DNA from: JAIXUI01 sp943373175
GTDB lineage: Bacteria; Bacteroidota; Bacteroidia; UBA7662; JAIXUI01
NCBI GenBank assembly: GCA_943373175.1
Contig: CALSBM010000005.1
Coordinates: 14,564 to 78,563, forward strand
Length of the DNA stretch: 64,000 bases
Reading direction: 5' to 3'
Positions 36,209 through 45,087 of this stretch are shown here, piece by piece. How positions within the stretch are numbered: position 1 is the first letter of the stretch; every line of letters starts with the position of its first letter. The notes under the pieces are model-generated. The model saw nothing but the letters and a program-made list of their open reading frames with translations. It was not told the DNA's origin and searched no databases. The position numbers were made by a program, and so were the translations under genes.

Positions 36209-36952
36209 ATGAAACAACTGACGGTTCAACATACATTGGAAGACTTTCTTACCACTTCTCCTCTCGCCTTCAGGGTGTTGGAGCAGCATGGATTGTCGAT
36301 TCGCAAACTTGATCTTAACCTCACCTTGGAGAAAGCATGTTTGCTAACCGATGTTCGGTCTGAAAAAGTTTTAGAAGACTTACATGCCATTGGGGAAGTT
36401 GTAAATTGGGAAGGTAGTAGGCCGGAAGCACTTACTACGGCTGAAATTCTTCGCCTATTACATCAGAATCACCATAAGTTTCTCGCGCAGCTTTTTCCGA
36501 GGATCGAATTGCTACTTTATCACTTAGCCCGGCAAGCCAAGAATTTTCAGCAACAGCTTTCCATACTCACTGAAACCTTCCTTCAGCTTAAGGCAGACTT
36601 TACACAACATGTAATGGAAGAAACGGAGTCCCTATTTCCTTATGTCGAACTTTTGTTACGAATAAGCCGAGGTGAAGGATGTCCGGATGTAATTCTTGCA
36701 CTGATGGAAGAAGGCAGAGCTGGAAGTATGGTGGAAAACGATTGCGATATACATCAATTTGTACTTCGCCTCAGGTTAGCTTCTAATCATTACCTTCCTT
36801 CAGATCCTGACAATCTGATGATGCGATCGCTTTGCAGAAGTTTGGAAGAGCTTGAAAAAGCCCTTTATCAACACGAATACATTGAATTTGAAGTACTGCT
36901 TAAGCGTATTCTGGAATTAGAGAACAAGGCAATAAACCGAATTCGACATTAA
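36209..36952 (+). CDS. RIC/YtfE-like hemerythrin-domain protein lacking the Cys motif
   Basis: The 247-residue protein has an N-terminal ~70-residue region similar in plan to ScdA_N (a helical FLTTSPLAFRVLEQHGLSIR) and a C-terminal hemerythrin-like bundle. Candidate di-iron ligands are in HQNHHKFL, HVMEETESLF, IHQFVLRLRL and QHEYIEFEVLL. RIC proteins (YtfE, ScdA) repair Fe-S clusters damaged by nitric oxide. The usual CCGG cysteines of the N-terminal domain are absent (SIRKLDLNLT instead), so the activity may differ. It is divergent from the hydrolase gene and is followed by a 590-nt gap. Confidence 0.72.
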   Translation: MKQLTVQHTLEDFLTTSPLAFRVLEQHGLSIRKLDLNLTLEKACLLTDVRSEKVLEDLHAIGEVVNWEGSRPEALTTAEILRLLHQNHHKFLAQLFPRIELLLYHLARQAKNFQQQLSILTETFLQLKADFTQHVMEETESLFPYVELLLRISRGEGCPDVILALMEEGRAGSMVENDCDIHQFVLRLRLASNHYLPSDPDNLMMRSLCRSLEELEKALYQHEYIEFEVLLKRILELENKAINRIRH

Positions 36953-37542
36953 ATTATTATAAACTGATATTCTCAAAAAAATCGCAGTTTCTGATATTGT
37001 TTATTAATACATGTAACGTTGATTGGAAATTCTGCTTTTAGTTAAATAGAGCAATTTTCCTCCATATTTTATCAGATTGAAACGGCAGATTCACACAAAT
37101 TAGCTTGTTAGCACAAGAAGCCTATACTGCGTAATGAATCTTCGGGAAATTGAAAAGTGTACTATTTTCAATTCTTTCATTTTTATCATTTTGAATATCC
37201 ATTTCTACAAAAAAAAGTGTAAAAACTGGCGAATAAAAACCACTCTTATTAAGCGTATATTTTACTATTTCTATTCTGTAAAATGTTAAATTTCTCTTTT
37301 TTCTTGACGTCTGAAAGTGGTATATAATGTTATTTATATAGTCCATTTTTTCAGTACAGTTTACCTCTGATTAGGGAATATCCGTTGTAAAACTGAATAG
37401 GTTAAGAATTTTAGTTTTACAAGACAATAAAGATTTGCAGAACTGTTAGCTTAAACATCGGTGTGTGTTTTAAATTAATCGGTTGAGATTCTTTAACTTC
37501 TTAAGATAAAAGTCAAGGCTGAGTCTGACTTAATTTGCAAGT
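36953..37542. other. 590-nt AT-rich intergenic region without a supported gene
   Basis: This stretch, between the hemerythrin-like gene and the serine hydrolase, is visibly AT-rich (many A/T runs). It holds only a minus-strand frame of 74 codons with no family-like sequence. I see no tRNA, CRISPR or strong terminator. A TTAATTTG box just before 37543 may be the serine hydrolase promoter. A small RNA cannot be excluded by reading. Confidence 0.5.
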
Positions 37543-38850
37543 ATGAAAGCATTGATTCTGGCCTTTTGGGTATTAATTCCATTTTTCTCCTTGGCACAAT
37601 CTGTTGAACGTCTCGACAGTTTGTTTGAGATGATGGCCAAGGAAGGGCGGCTATACGGGCAGGTTTGCCTGACAAAAAACGGGCATGTGGTATATGAACG
37701 CGCCTTTGGCGAAGCAGGCACAGGAAAACCGCTTCAAAAAAGCGACCGTCTTCATATCGGCTCTATTAGTAAAACCTTCACAGCGGTGATGATTCTACAG
37801 TTAGTAGAGGAAGGTAAGCTCAACCTCACAGACCGTTTGTCGCGCTACTTTCCGCAAATGCCAAAAGCAGACAGCATCACCATAGACCAGCTTTTGCGCC
37901 ACCGCTCCGGGCTGTTCAATTTAACCGCTATGCCAGGATATCTACCTTGGGCATACGAAAAACGAAGTAAGAAGGAAGTTCTCAAAATGCTTAGCAAGCA
38001 ATCTTCCTTGTTTGCACCAGGCAGTACCGCATCGTATTCGAACACCAATTTCCTGCTTCTCGGCTGGATTCTGGAAGAAGTCACCGGTCGCGACTATGCT
38101 TGGAATCTGCAAGACCGCATAGCGCGTCCCTTGGGATTACAAAGCTTGCGGTATGCACAAACCGTGATGCCCGAAAATGGTGAAGCAGCTTCCTTTAAAG
38201 CAGATTACAGTCTTTCGCGCAATACTTATCCCTCCATTCCAGGAGGAGCCGGCGCCATCAGTTGCACTGCTCATGACCTTGCAGAGTTTTTTACTGCCCT
38301 GTTTCAATTTCAGTTGTTGAAACACGAACGAGTAGCGTACATGAAACGGATGCAAGACGATTATGGTGCTGGGTTGTTTGAGATGCCATTCAAAAAGAAG
38401 CTTATTCTTGGACACAATGGTGCTATAGATGAGTTTCGGGCTGTAGCGGGATATGCCCCAGATTCAATTATGAGCTTCGCCCTTTTAACCAACCTCAACA
38501 GCGATGAAATGAACGATGTGTCAATCCTCTTGCTGGAAGACTTTTATGGTCAAAGTTGGAAAATGCCTAAGTCCGTTCCCATCCTCAACGACGAACAACT
38601 GGCGAATTTGACAGGAGACTTCAGTTCTCCAAATCTACCAATCGGAATTAAGTTATACGGAAGCCGCGGACGTTTGATAGCCCAAGCCAGTGGCCAGGAT
38701 CCCTTTCCCCTCTTGCCTGCCGACGAGCCCGATCGCTATCGTTTCAAAATGGCGGATGTTTTAATCGATTTGAAGCGCGATAACAGCGGTAAGGTTACCG
38801 GTTTCCGCTTTCGCCAAGGCAGCGGAGACTTTGACTTCAAACGGAAATAA
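37543..38850 (+). CDS. serine hydrolase, beta-lactamase (class C-like) family
   Basis: The 435-residue protein has a signal peptide (LILAFWVLIPFFSLAQ). It has the SxxK motif in HIGSISKTFTAVM, a YxN motif in ASYSNTNFLLLGW, and an HNG in place of KTG (LILGHNGAIDEFRAV). These are the features of the beta-lactamase/penicillin-binding class of esterases and D-Ala carboxypeptidases. A ~100-residue C-terminal domain follows (GDFSSPNLPIGIKLYGSRGR onward). It is periplasmic. It stands alone, and resistance function cannot be inferred. The start at 37543 is preceded by a degenerate promoter box. Confidence 0.92.
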   Translation: MKALILAFWVLIPFFSLAQSVERLDSLFEMMAKEGRLYGQVCLTKNGHVVYERAFGEAGTGKPLQKSDRLHIGSISKTFTAVMILQLVEEGKLNLTDRLSRYFPQMPKADSITIDQLLRHRSGLFNLTAMPGYLPWAYEKRSKKEVLKMLSKQSSLFAPGSTASYSNTNFLLLGWILEEVTGRDYAWNLQDRIARPLGLQSLRYAQTVMPENGEAASFKADYSLSRNTYPSIPGGAGAISCTAHDLAEFFTALFQFQLLKHERVAYMKRMQDDYGAGLFEMPFKKKLILGHNGAIDEFRAVAGYAPDSIMSFALLTNLNSDEMNDVSILLLEDFYGQSWKMPKSVPILNDEQLANLTGDFSSPNLPIGIKLYGSRGRLIAQASGQDPFPLLPADEPDRYRFKMADVLIDLKRDNSGKVTGFRFRQGSGDFDFKRK

Positions 38851-39082
38851 AGGAGCAACGGTACGTTTTGGCTACTAAGTAAGAAGTGATTGTCAATCAT
38901 TCTCCATGGTAGCGGAAAACAACAGCACGCGTTGAATATGATGTTCGGATTTGAGTAGCAGATAACACAATCAACTCGGTTAAGGTGCGCGACAATGTTG
39001 TAATAGAAATGCCTGTTCCGCCGGTTTGTTCTTATAAGTTTTCTGTGTTGGAATAACTGCGTGTAAGATGCACGGCCTCTGC

Positions 39083-39090
39083 TACCTTTG
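39083..39090 (+). promoter_or_regulatory. -7 promoter element of uvrA
   Basis: TACCTTTG followed by CGGC is an exact TAnnTTTG match and also a good match to the longer TAnnTTTGCnnC form. The uvrA ATG follows after 8 nt, implying a very short leader. Confidence 0.65.
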
Positions 39091-39098
39091 CGGCGTTC

Positions 39099-41909
39099 AT
39101 GAAGCAGGAGCACACCCTCGACATTCTCGGCGCCCGAGAACACAACCTCAAAAACATCGATTTGAGTCTCCCAAGGGAGAAACTCATTGTTTTCACCGGA
39201 TTAAGTGGAAGCGGGAAATCTTCTTTAGCCTTCGACACCCTCTATGCGGAAGGCCAGCGTCGTTATATGGAAAGTTTTTCTGCCTATGCCCGTCAATTCA
39301 TCGGCGGCATGGAACGACCTGATGTAGATAAGGTAGAAGGCCTTAGCCCGGTGATTTCGATTGAACAGAAGACTACCAGCCGCAATCCGCGCTCTACGGT
39401 AGGCACCATCACTGAGATTTACGATTTTCTTCGGCTGTTATTTGCTCGCGCTTCCGATGCCATTTCATACGTAAGCGGTAAGCAGATGATTAGGCTGAGC
39501 GACGACCAAATCATGCACCATCTACTCCAGCATTACCTCGGAAAAAAGGTGGTTGTTTTAGCTCCATTGGTTCGTGCAAGAAAAGGCCATTACCGTGAGC
39601 TTTTTGCCCAATTGTTAAAAAACGGCTACACTAAGGTTCGGGTTGACGGAGAAATCCGCGAGCTCACCACTAAAATGCAAGTGGACCGTTACCAAACCCA
39701 CGATATTGAATTAGTTATCGACCGAATAGAAGTGGATGAAGCTTCGAAAACCCGACTGTCTCAATCTATCCAGTCTGGCATGAAACAAGGCAAAGGCGTT
39801 ATTCTGATTCAGGATTACGAGAGTGGAGCTTTGTCCTTCTTCTCCAAATTCTTAATGGATCCGGAAAGCGGTATTGCATACGACGAACCGCAGCCAAACT
39901 CGTTTTCCTTCAACTCTCCTTATGGTGCTTGTCCGAACTGCGAAGGATTGGGGGAAATTGGTGAAGTGGATCCTCAGCTCATCGTTCCAGATCCTACCAA
40001 ATCGGTGCATGGCGGTGCAATTGCCCCGCTTGGCGAGTACCGCGACATTTGGTTTTTCCGCATTCTCAAAGCTTTAGCTAAACGGCACAAATTCAGCCTT
40101 TCCGTACCTTTTTCATCCTATAGCGAGGAAATAAGAAATCTCATCTTTCACGGACACGAAGAGCCGTTGTTGATGGAATCGAATACCGGAAGCAGTTACC
40201 ACCATGTTTTTGAGGGCATCATCAACGTGTTGCGCAAGAATCTTCACGAACCGGGCAGTGAGAATCTACAGGATTGGGCAGAAGAATTTGTTACACGGGT
40301 AGAATGTCCGGAGTGCCAAGGCAACCGACTCAAGAAAGAAGCCTTGCACTTTCAAATAGACGGCAAGAACATCTCAGAGTTGTCGCGTATGGAATTAGCA
40401 GTATTACAAGGATGGATGGTTGGCCTGGAATCGAGAATCAGTAATCGGCAGCAGTTAATCGCAGTGGAGATTCTTAAAGAAATCCGGAAACGCCTGGGCT
40501 TTCTTACCGACATAGGGTTATCGTACTTGGATTTAAATCGCCCAGCGGGAACGCTTTCGGGTGGAGAAGCGCAGCGCATCCGCCTGGCAACGCAAATAGG
40601 CTCCCAGCTTGTTGGAGTGTTATACATCCTCGACGAACCCAGCATCGGCTTGCATCAACGCGACAATAGCCGCCTTATAAACTCACTTAAGCAGCTTCGA
40701 GATCTGGGCAATACTGTTCTCGTAGTGGAACACGATAAGGACATGATCCTCGAAAGCGATTATGTGGTGGATATTGGCCCGGGTGCCGGTATTCACGGCG
40801 GACAGATAGTTGCACAGGGAATTCCATCTGAGTTTATGAAGTCTAATTCGTTGACAGCTCGCTACCTCAATGGAACCATGAGCATTGAGGTTCCAGAAAA
40901 GCGTAGGCCTGGAAATGGACATTTTCTTCACCTTCAAGATGCTCAAGGCCATAATCTAAGAAAAGTAAACGTTCGATTTCCTTTAGGGACGCTCATAGGA
41001 GTTACCGGAGTCTCCGGTTCCGGGAAATCGAGCCTAATAACTGAAACGCTTTATCCCATACTTCGTCAGCATTTCTACAACAGCCGCCAAAAGCCTTTGC
41101 CTTATGGCAAGTTAGACGGAATAGAGCATGTAGATAAAGTGATAGAGATTGATCAAGCACCTATTGGGCGCACGCCGCGCTCCAATGCAGCTACTTACAC
41201 TGCCGTATTCAACGATATCCGGGCGTTGTTTGCAGAGCTGCCAGAAGCTAAAATTCGTGGCTACAAACCTGGCCGTTTCTCGTTCAATGTTAAAGGAGGA
41301 CGCTGCGAAACCTGTGGAGGCGCTGGAGTTCGGGTGGTGGAAATGAATTTCCTTCCAGATGTAGAAGTTAACTGCGAGGATTGCCAGGGAAAACGATACA
41401 ACCGCGAGACGTTAGAACTTCGTTACAAAGGAAAGAGCATCTCAGATGTATTGAACATGCCGATAAGTGAAGCAGTGGAGTTTTTCGCTCATGTTCCCTC
41501 CATTGTGAGGAAGATTGAAACCCTGAACAGCGTAGGATTAGGCTATCTTACATTAGGACAAAGTTCAACAACACTTTCCGGAGGGGAAGCCCAGCGGGTG
41601 AAACTTGCTACCGAACTCAGCAAGCGCGATACCGGCAAAACGTTCTATATCCTCGACGAACCTACTACCGGGTTGCATTTCGAGGACATTCGCATTTTGT
41701 TGGAAGTATTGCAAAAGTTAGTGAACCGAGGAAATACGGTGTTGATTATCGAGCACAACCTTGACGTCATCAAAGTGGCCGATCACCTTATTGATATGGG
41801 GCCGGAAGGCGGGAAAGAAGGCGGGATGATTGTGTTTGAAGGAACACCGGAAGGGCTTAGTTCCTGCCCTGGTAGCCATACCGGGAAGTACTTGAAGATG
41901 GAGTTATGA
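39099..41909 (+). CDS. uvrA: excinuclease ABC subunit UvrA
   Basis: UvrA finds DNA damage and loads UvrB in nucleotide excision repair. The 936-residue protein has both ABC modules: FTGLSGSGKSSLAFDTLYAE and GVTGVSGSGKSSLITETL Walker A motifs, and two LSGGEAQR signatures. Zinc-finger cysteines appear in CPNCEGLG with CPECQGN, and in CETCGGAG with CEDCQGK. The length is normal. The promoter box TACCTTTG lies 8 nt before the ATG. UvrA would be the expected downstream partner of the ATL protein at 10.4 kb, though they are unlinked. Confidence 0.98.
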   Translation: MKQEHTLDILGAREHNLKNIDLSLPREKLIVFTGLSGSGKSSLAFDTLYAEGQRRYMESFSAYARQFIGGMERPDVDKVEGLSPVISIEQKTTSRNPRSTVGTITEIYDFLRLLFARASDAISYVSGKQMIRLSDDQIMHHLLQHYLGKKVVVLAPLVRARKGHYRELFAQLLKNGYTKVRVDGEIRELTTKMQVDRYQTHDIELVIDRIEVDEASKTRLSQSIQSGMKQGKGVILIQDYESGALSFFSKFLMDPESGIAYDEPQPNSFSFNSPYGACPNCEGLGEIGEVDPQLIVPDPTKSVHGGAIAPLGEYRDIWFFRILKALAKRHKFSLSVPFSSYSEEIRNLIFHGHEEPLLMESNTGSSYHHVFEGIINVLRKNLHEPGSENLQDWAEEFVTRVECPECQGNRLKKEALHFQIDGKNISELSRMELAVLQGWMVGLESRISNRQQLIAVEILKEIRKRLGFLTDIGLSYLDLNRPAGTLSGGEAQRIRLATQIGSQLVGVLYILDEPSIGLHQRDNSRLINSLKQLRDLGNTVLVVEHDKDMILESDYVVDIGPGAGIHGGQIVAQGIPSEFMKSNSLTARYLNGTMSIEVPEKRRPGNGHFLHLQDAQGHNLRKVNVRFPLGTLIGVTGVSGSGKSSLITETLYPILRQHFYNSRQKPLPYGKLDGIEHVDKVIEIDQAPIGRTPRSNAATYTAVFNDIRALFAELPEAKIRGYKPGRFSFNVKGGRCETCGGAGVRVVEMNFLPDVEVNCEDCQGKRYNRETLELRYKGKSISDVLNMPISEAVEFFAHVPSIVRKIETLNSVGLGYLTLGQSSTTLSGGEAQRVKLATELSKRDTGKTFYILDEPTTGLHFEDIRILLEVLQKLVNRGNTVLIIEHNLDVIKVADHLIDMGPEGGKEGGMIVFEGTPEGLSSCPGSHTGKYLKMEL

Positions 41910-41967
41910 GTTATCAATTAAAAATTATCAATATTGAAAAGCTCAAGCGGTAGATATTCGCTGAGGT

Positions 41968-42102
41968 TTATGGTTTAAGTGTTATTGCCGAAGTAAAATA
42001 CCCATTCGCATTTTCATCATCGGAAAAGTTGAGCATAACCAATGCGCGACCGTTCTGGCTTAGTTGTAAAGCAAACGCATGATGCGTTTCTGCTACAGAC
42101 AT
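41968..42102 (-). CDS. small ORF after the LytS-type kinase; possible remnant
   Basis: A 44-codon frame begins with ATG 5 nt after the kinase stop codon and ends TAA. The sequence, starting MSVAETHHAFALQLSQNGRAL and including LVMLNFSDDENANGY, looks more like the C-terminal end of a folded protein than noise, and the frame stays open upstream into the kinase gene. I do not recognise a family. It could be a short gene in the efflux operon, or the leftover of a deleted gene. A LytTR response regulator, which one might expect here, is not what it resembles. Confidence 0.3.
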   Translation of the reverse strand: MSVAETHHAFALQLSQNGRALVMLNFSDDENANGYFTSAITLKP

Positions 42103-42107
42103 TTGCT

Positions 42108-43127
42108 CTACCCTTTTATCACCGGCAAACGAACTACCCAATAGTTCCCGGTTTCGTTAGGGCCGAAGGTTAATGTTTGGTCGTAGAGGTTCAATAGGGA
42201 AGATAAATGAACTAATCCTTGCTGATGGCTTTCGGTCAGTTGATCTTTGGGATTGATGGTGTTGATGACCTGAATTTCTTTTTCCGAAACGATCATTTCA
42301 ATAATCAACGGATTTTCAGCATAAACTTCATTGTGCTTGATGGCGTTGTCTATCAACATTCTAAGGCTGAGAACAGGGATTTGTCCGGCAGGTAGGGGCT
42401 GGTTAATGGGTAGTTCGAACTTTATACCACTTTCATAACGGGTTTCCAGCAATTTCACGTACTGTAGAATCATCTTCCATTCCTGTTCAAACTCTACCAA
42501 CGATTGCTTGTCTCGCTCTAGGTGATACCGATATACTTCTGCCAGATTCTGAACATAGTCTGAAGCTACTTTTGGGTCGAGTTGAATGAGTGCCTGAATA
42601 GAGGAAAAAGCGTTGAACAAAAAGTGAGGATTCACCTGATCCTTGAGCATTCCGTAACGCAACTCCGCTGTTTCTTTTTCCAGCATAGCGGCTTTAGTGA
42701 GGCTGTCTTTCCACCGATTTACAAGGTATTGACTGATGACGCCAAGGTTTAGGGTGAAGGCCAGAAAGATGCTTAGCCCGGTAAGAAGTCCGTTGGTGAT
42801 GGAGTTATAATGAAAGGCGAACAAGCTTTCGGCCCAATAGCCCAAAAGATAGCGCAATAGCACGATGAACAACAACCCAATGCCGAGCTGAAGTGCTATG
42901 CGTTGGGCGGTGGCTGTTTCAAATGGAAGGATGCGGTCGAGTTGGCGGTTGAGCAGAGAGAATAAATGCAGAAGCAGTAAGATGCCGGCGAAGTTGACCA
43001 CAAACAGCAGTCCGTTCAGACTCGGAGAAATAGCCGGCTGAAAGTAAACCCAACGGATGATAAAGCCAATGCTGCTAAACGTAGTAGCAACCACGAGTCG
43101 CGGCCCGTAACCCTCACTCAGCTTCAT
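42108..43127 (-). CDS. LytS-type sensor histidine kinase (His_kinase family)
   Basis: The 339-residue protein has four hydrophobic segments (about residues 10-135), then the phosphoacceptor motif KDQVNPHFLFNAFSSIQALI, a LiaS-like N-box LRMLIDNAIKHNEVY, and a weaker G-box (QQGLVHLSSLLNLY). Such kinases normally phosphorylate LytTR-type response regulators. None is in the window, and the next reading frame is a 44-codon fragment. It overlaps the ATPase gene in an ATGA, so it belongs to the efflux operon. It probably senses the membrane or substrate state. Confidence 0.9.
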   Translation of the reverse strand: MKLSEGYGPRLVVATTFSSIGFIIRWVYFQPAISPSLNGLLFVVNFAGILLLLHLFSLLNRQLDRILPFETATAQRIALQLGIGLLFIVLLRYLLGYWAESLFAFHYNSITNGLLTGLSIFLAFTLNLGVISQYLVNRWKDSLTKAAMLEKETAELRYGMLKDQVNPHFLFNAFSSIQALIQLDPKVASDYVQNLAEVYRYHLERDKQSLVEFEQEWKMILQYVKLLETRYESGIKFELPINQPLPAGQIPVLSLRMLIDNAIKHNEVYAENPLIIEMIVSEKEIQVINTINPKDQLTESHQQGLVHLSSLLNLYDQTLTFGPNETGNYWVVRLPVIKG

Positions 43128-43816
43128 AACATCAGTTTTCCATCTTCCATCTGCAAAATGCGGTCGGTCATGTCTGCAAACTCTTGGTCATGGGTTACTG
43201 TAATGATGGTTTGGTTATTCACCGCAGCCAATTCTTTAAGGATGTCGAGCACGATATGGGAGTTTTTCTTATCGAGATTTCCGGTAGGCTCATCGCCCAT
43301 GATGACCATCGGGTCGTTGATGAGCGCCCTGGCAATGGCTACCCGCTGCTGCTGACCGCCCGAGAGTTTCATGGCATTCTTGCGGGCGTATTCATCCATG
43401 CCCACCAGCCTTAGTTTCTCGATAGCCCGAGCTTCAATTTCTTGCTCGCTGTACTTCGCTAATTTTAAAGCGGGCAACATCACATTTTCGAGAGCAGTAA
43501 ACTCTGGTAGGAGGAAGTGAAACTGAAAAACGAAGCCGAGGTGCTCGTTACGAAAGCGGGCAAGCCTATCCTGGTCGAAGCCTGTAACGGTTTCACCACC
43601 GAGCAAAAGCTGGCCTTCGTACTCGGTGTCGAGGGTGCTTAGTACATAAAGCAAAGTGGATTTTCCACAACCGGATTTTCCGACTAACGATACAAACGCG
43701 CCCTGCTCCACTTGAAAGCTGATGTGATCGAGCACTTTGAATGGGGTTGAATCGTAGAAAGTTTTGCTGATGTCCCGCGCTTCAATAACGATAGGACGGG
43801 AAGAAGTTGTTTGCAT
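43124..43816 (-). CDS. ABC transporter ATP-binding protein (MacB/LolD type)
   Basis: The 230-residue ATPase has Walker A GKSGCGKST, the Q-loop, the signature LSGGQQQRVAIARAL, Walker B VIMGDEPTGNLD and the H-loop TVTHDQEF. It belongs to the LolD/MacB family that drives FtsX-fold permeases. The stop overlaps the kinase start in an ATGA, and its ATG shares one base with the permease stop at 43816. It is one of five coupled genes of a tripartite efflux or lipoprotein-export-like system. Confidence 0.95.
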   Translation of the reverse strand: MQTTSSRPIVIEARDISKTFYDSTPFKVLDHISFQVEQGAFVSLVGKSGCGKSTLLYVLSTLDTEYEGQLLLGGETVTGFDQDRLARFRNEHLGFVFQFHFLLPEFTALENVMLPALKLAKYSEQEIEARAIEKLRLVGMDEYARKNAMKLSGGQQQRVAIARALINDPMVIMGDEPTGNLDKKNSHIVLDILKELAAVNNQTIITVTHDQEFADMTDRILQMEDGKLML

Positions 43817-45087
43817 TAGCCTCTGATAATGGCCACAGGATCAACTTTGGCCGCTTTACGGGATGGAAAATAGCCTGCGAGTACGGTGGTCACCGCTCCG
43901 AACACCAAACCGGCAGCGTAGTAATACCAGCGGTAGTTGATTGGGAAGGTATCGAGTTTGATGATGTCTCGTGCAGGGAAAGGAATCTGGTCAATGCCAT
44001 AGCTGATTAACGCGCCGGCAGCCAAGCCCAGCAAACCTCCCGAAAGGCCAATGATTAGGCTTTGAAGCAAGAAGATGTTGGTGATATGCCTGCTTTCAAA
44101 ACCGGTAGCTTTCAGGATGGCGATATCACGCATTTTATTGACGATGGTCATATTCATAATGTTGTAAATGCCGAATCCGGCCACTACCAACATGGTAAGC
44201 GAAACCACGAAAGTGAGAACGTTACGAATCATTTCTCCAGCTTCAATGGACGCATTGGCGACCTCCCAAGTCTCGGCTTTGTAGCGATAAAGGTTTTCGA
44301 GGCCGGGCGCTAAAGCAGAGGCATTCCGGTAGTTTTTTAAGCGAATGTGGAGATCGGTGAAGTAATCGGAAGGGCGAGCCAGCATTTTCTGAGCCGTTTG
44401 CAATTGAACGTAAGAACGCGTATCGTCGATGGTGGAGATGCCGAAGGAAAAGATTCCTACTACTTTCAGGAGGAAGGTGGAACCGTTGGGCATGGTCACA
44501 CTCACACGGTCGCCGACTACCATATTAAGTTTGGCTGCGAGTCGTTCACCTATCATGATGCCTTCACGGTTGGTGAGAAGTTTATCAACGCTGCCGGATT
44601 CCATTTTCTCGTACAGCTTATACATCTGGTTTTCTGCCTTTACATCAATTCCTACCACATTGCCGGCAAACTCAAGCGGCCCGTTGTGAAAGAACGCTTG
44701 GGTAGCCAATTGAGGTGAAGCCTGTTGCACTTCTGGCATTTTACGAATGCTTTCCAGCATTTGGGCTCCCTTTTTAAGACGGATAGGCTCATTTTTAGGC
44801 CGTTGATGCCGAACGACTAACCAGTTTGTGGTGCTGTCGTAGCGTAAGGCCAAAAGAGGTGGTCGGTCGATTTTGGCGGGGTTGTAAATGCGGATGTGCG
44901 GGGAACCGTCGAGGGTAAGGTCCATGAAAAAGTCGTTGATGCCTTGCATAAAGCTGATCATCACGATGAACATGGAGATGCCGAACGTTACGCCCATCAT
45001 CGCTACAAAGGTTTGCTTCTTCTTCGACAGCAGATGGATCAATGCGATGCGCAAAGCCAGTCGGGAACCGGAGGCATTCATCGTCAT
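43816..45087 (-). CDS. MacB/FtsX-type ABC permease
   Basis: The 423-residue permease has one membrane helix near the N-terminus (TFVAMMGVTFGISMFIVMISF), a large periplasmic MacB_PCD-like domain (GIDVKAENQMYKLYEKMESG; MIGERLAAKLNMVVGDRVSV), then three C-terminal helices (VLTFVVSLTMLVVAGFGIY, IIGLSGGLLGLAAGALISYG, YYYAAGLVFGAVTTVLAGYF). This is the FtsX-type topology of MacB and LolCE. It overlaps the adaptor gene in an ATGA. It acts with the neighbouring ATPase and adaptor. Confidence 0.94.
   Translation of the reverse strand: MTMNASGSRLALRIALIHLLSKKKQTFVAMMGVTFGISMFIVMISFMQGINDFFMDLTLDGSPHIRIYNPAKIDRPPLLALRYDSTTNWLVVRHQRPKNEPIRLKKGAQMLESIRKMPEVQQASPQLATQAFFHNGPLEFAGNVVGIDVKAENQMYKLYEKMESGSVDKLLTNREGIMIGERLAAKLNMVVGDRVSVTMPNGSTFLLKVVGIFSFGISTIDDTRSYVQLQTAQKMLARPSDYFTDLHIRLKNYRNASALAPGLENLYRYKAETWEVANASIEAGEMIRNVLTFVVSLTMLVVAGFGIYNIMNMTIVNKMRDIAILKATGFESRHITNIFLLQSLIIGLSGGLLGLAAGALISYGIDQIPFPARDIIKLDTFPINYRWYYYAAGLVFGAVTTVLAGYFPSRKAAKVDPVAIIRG

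Noticed and set aside
37122..37346. 74-codon minus-strand frame in the AT-rich 590-nt gap
   Set aside because: Its composition reflects the A+T content, it has no motif, and no promoter-like box fits it.
37543..38850. Serine hydrolase as an antibiotic-resistance beta-lactamase
   Set aside because: The family is large and mostly esterases or carboxypeptidases. HNG replaces KTG and there is no linked regulator, so resistance is not supported.
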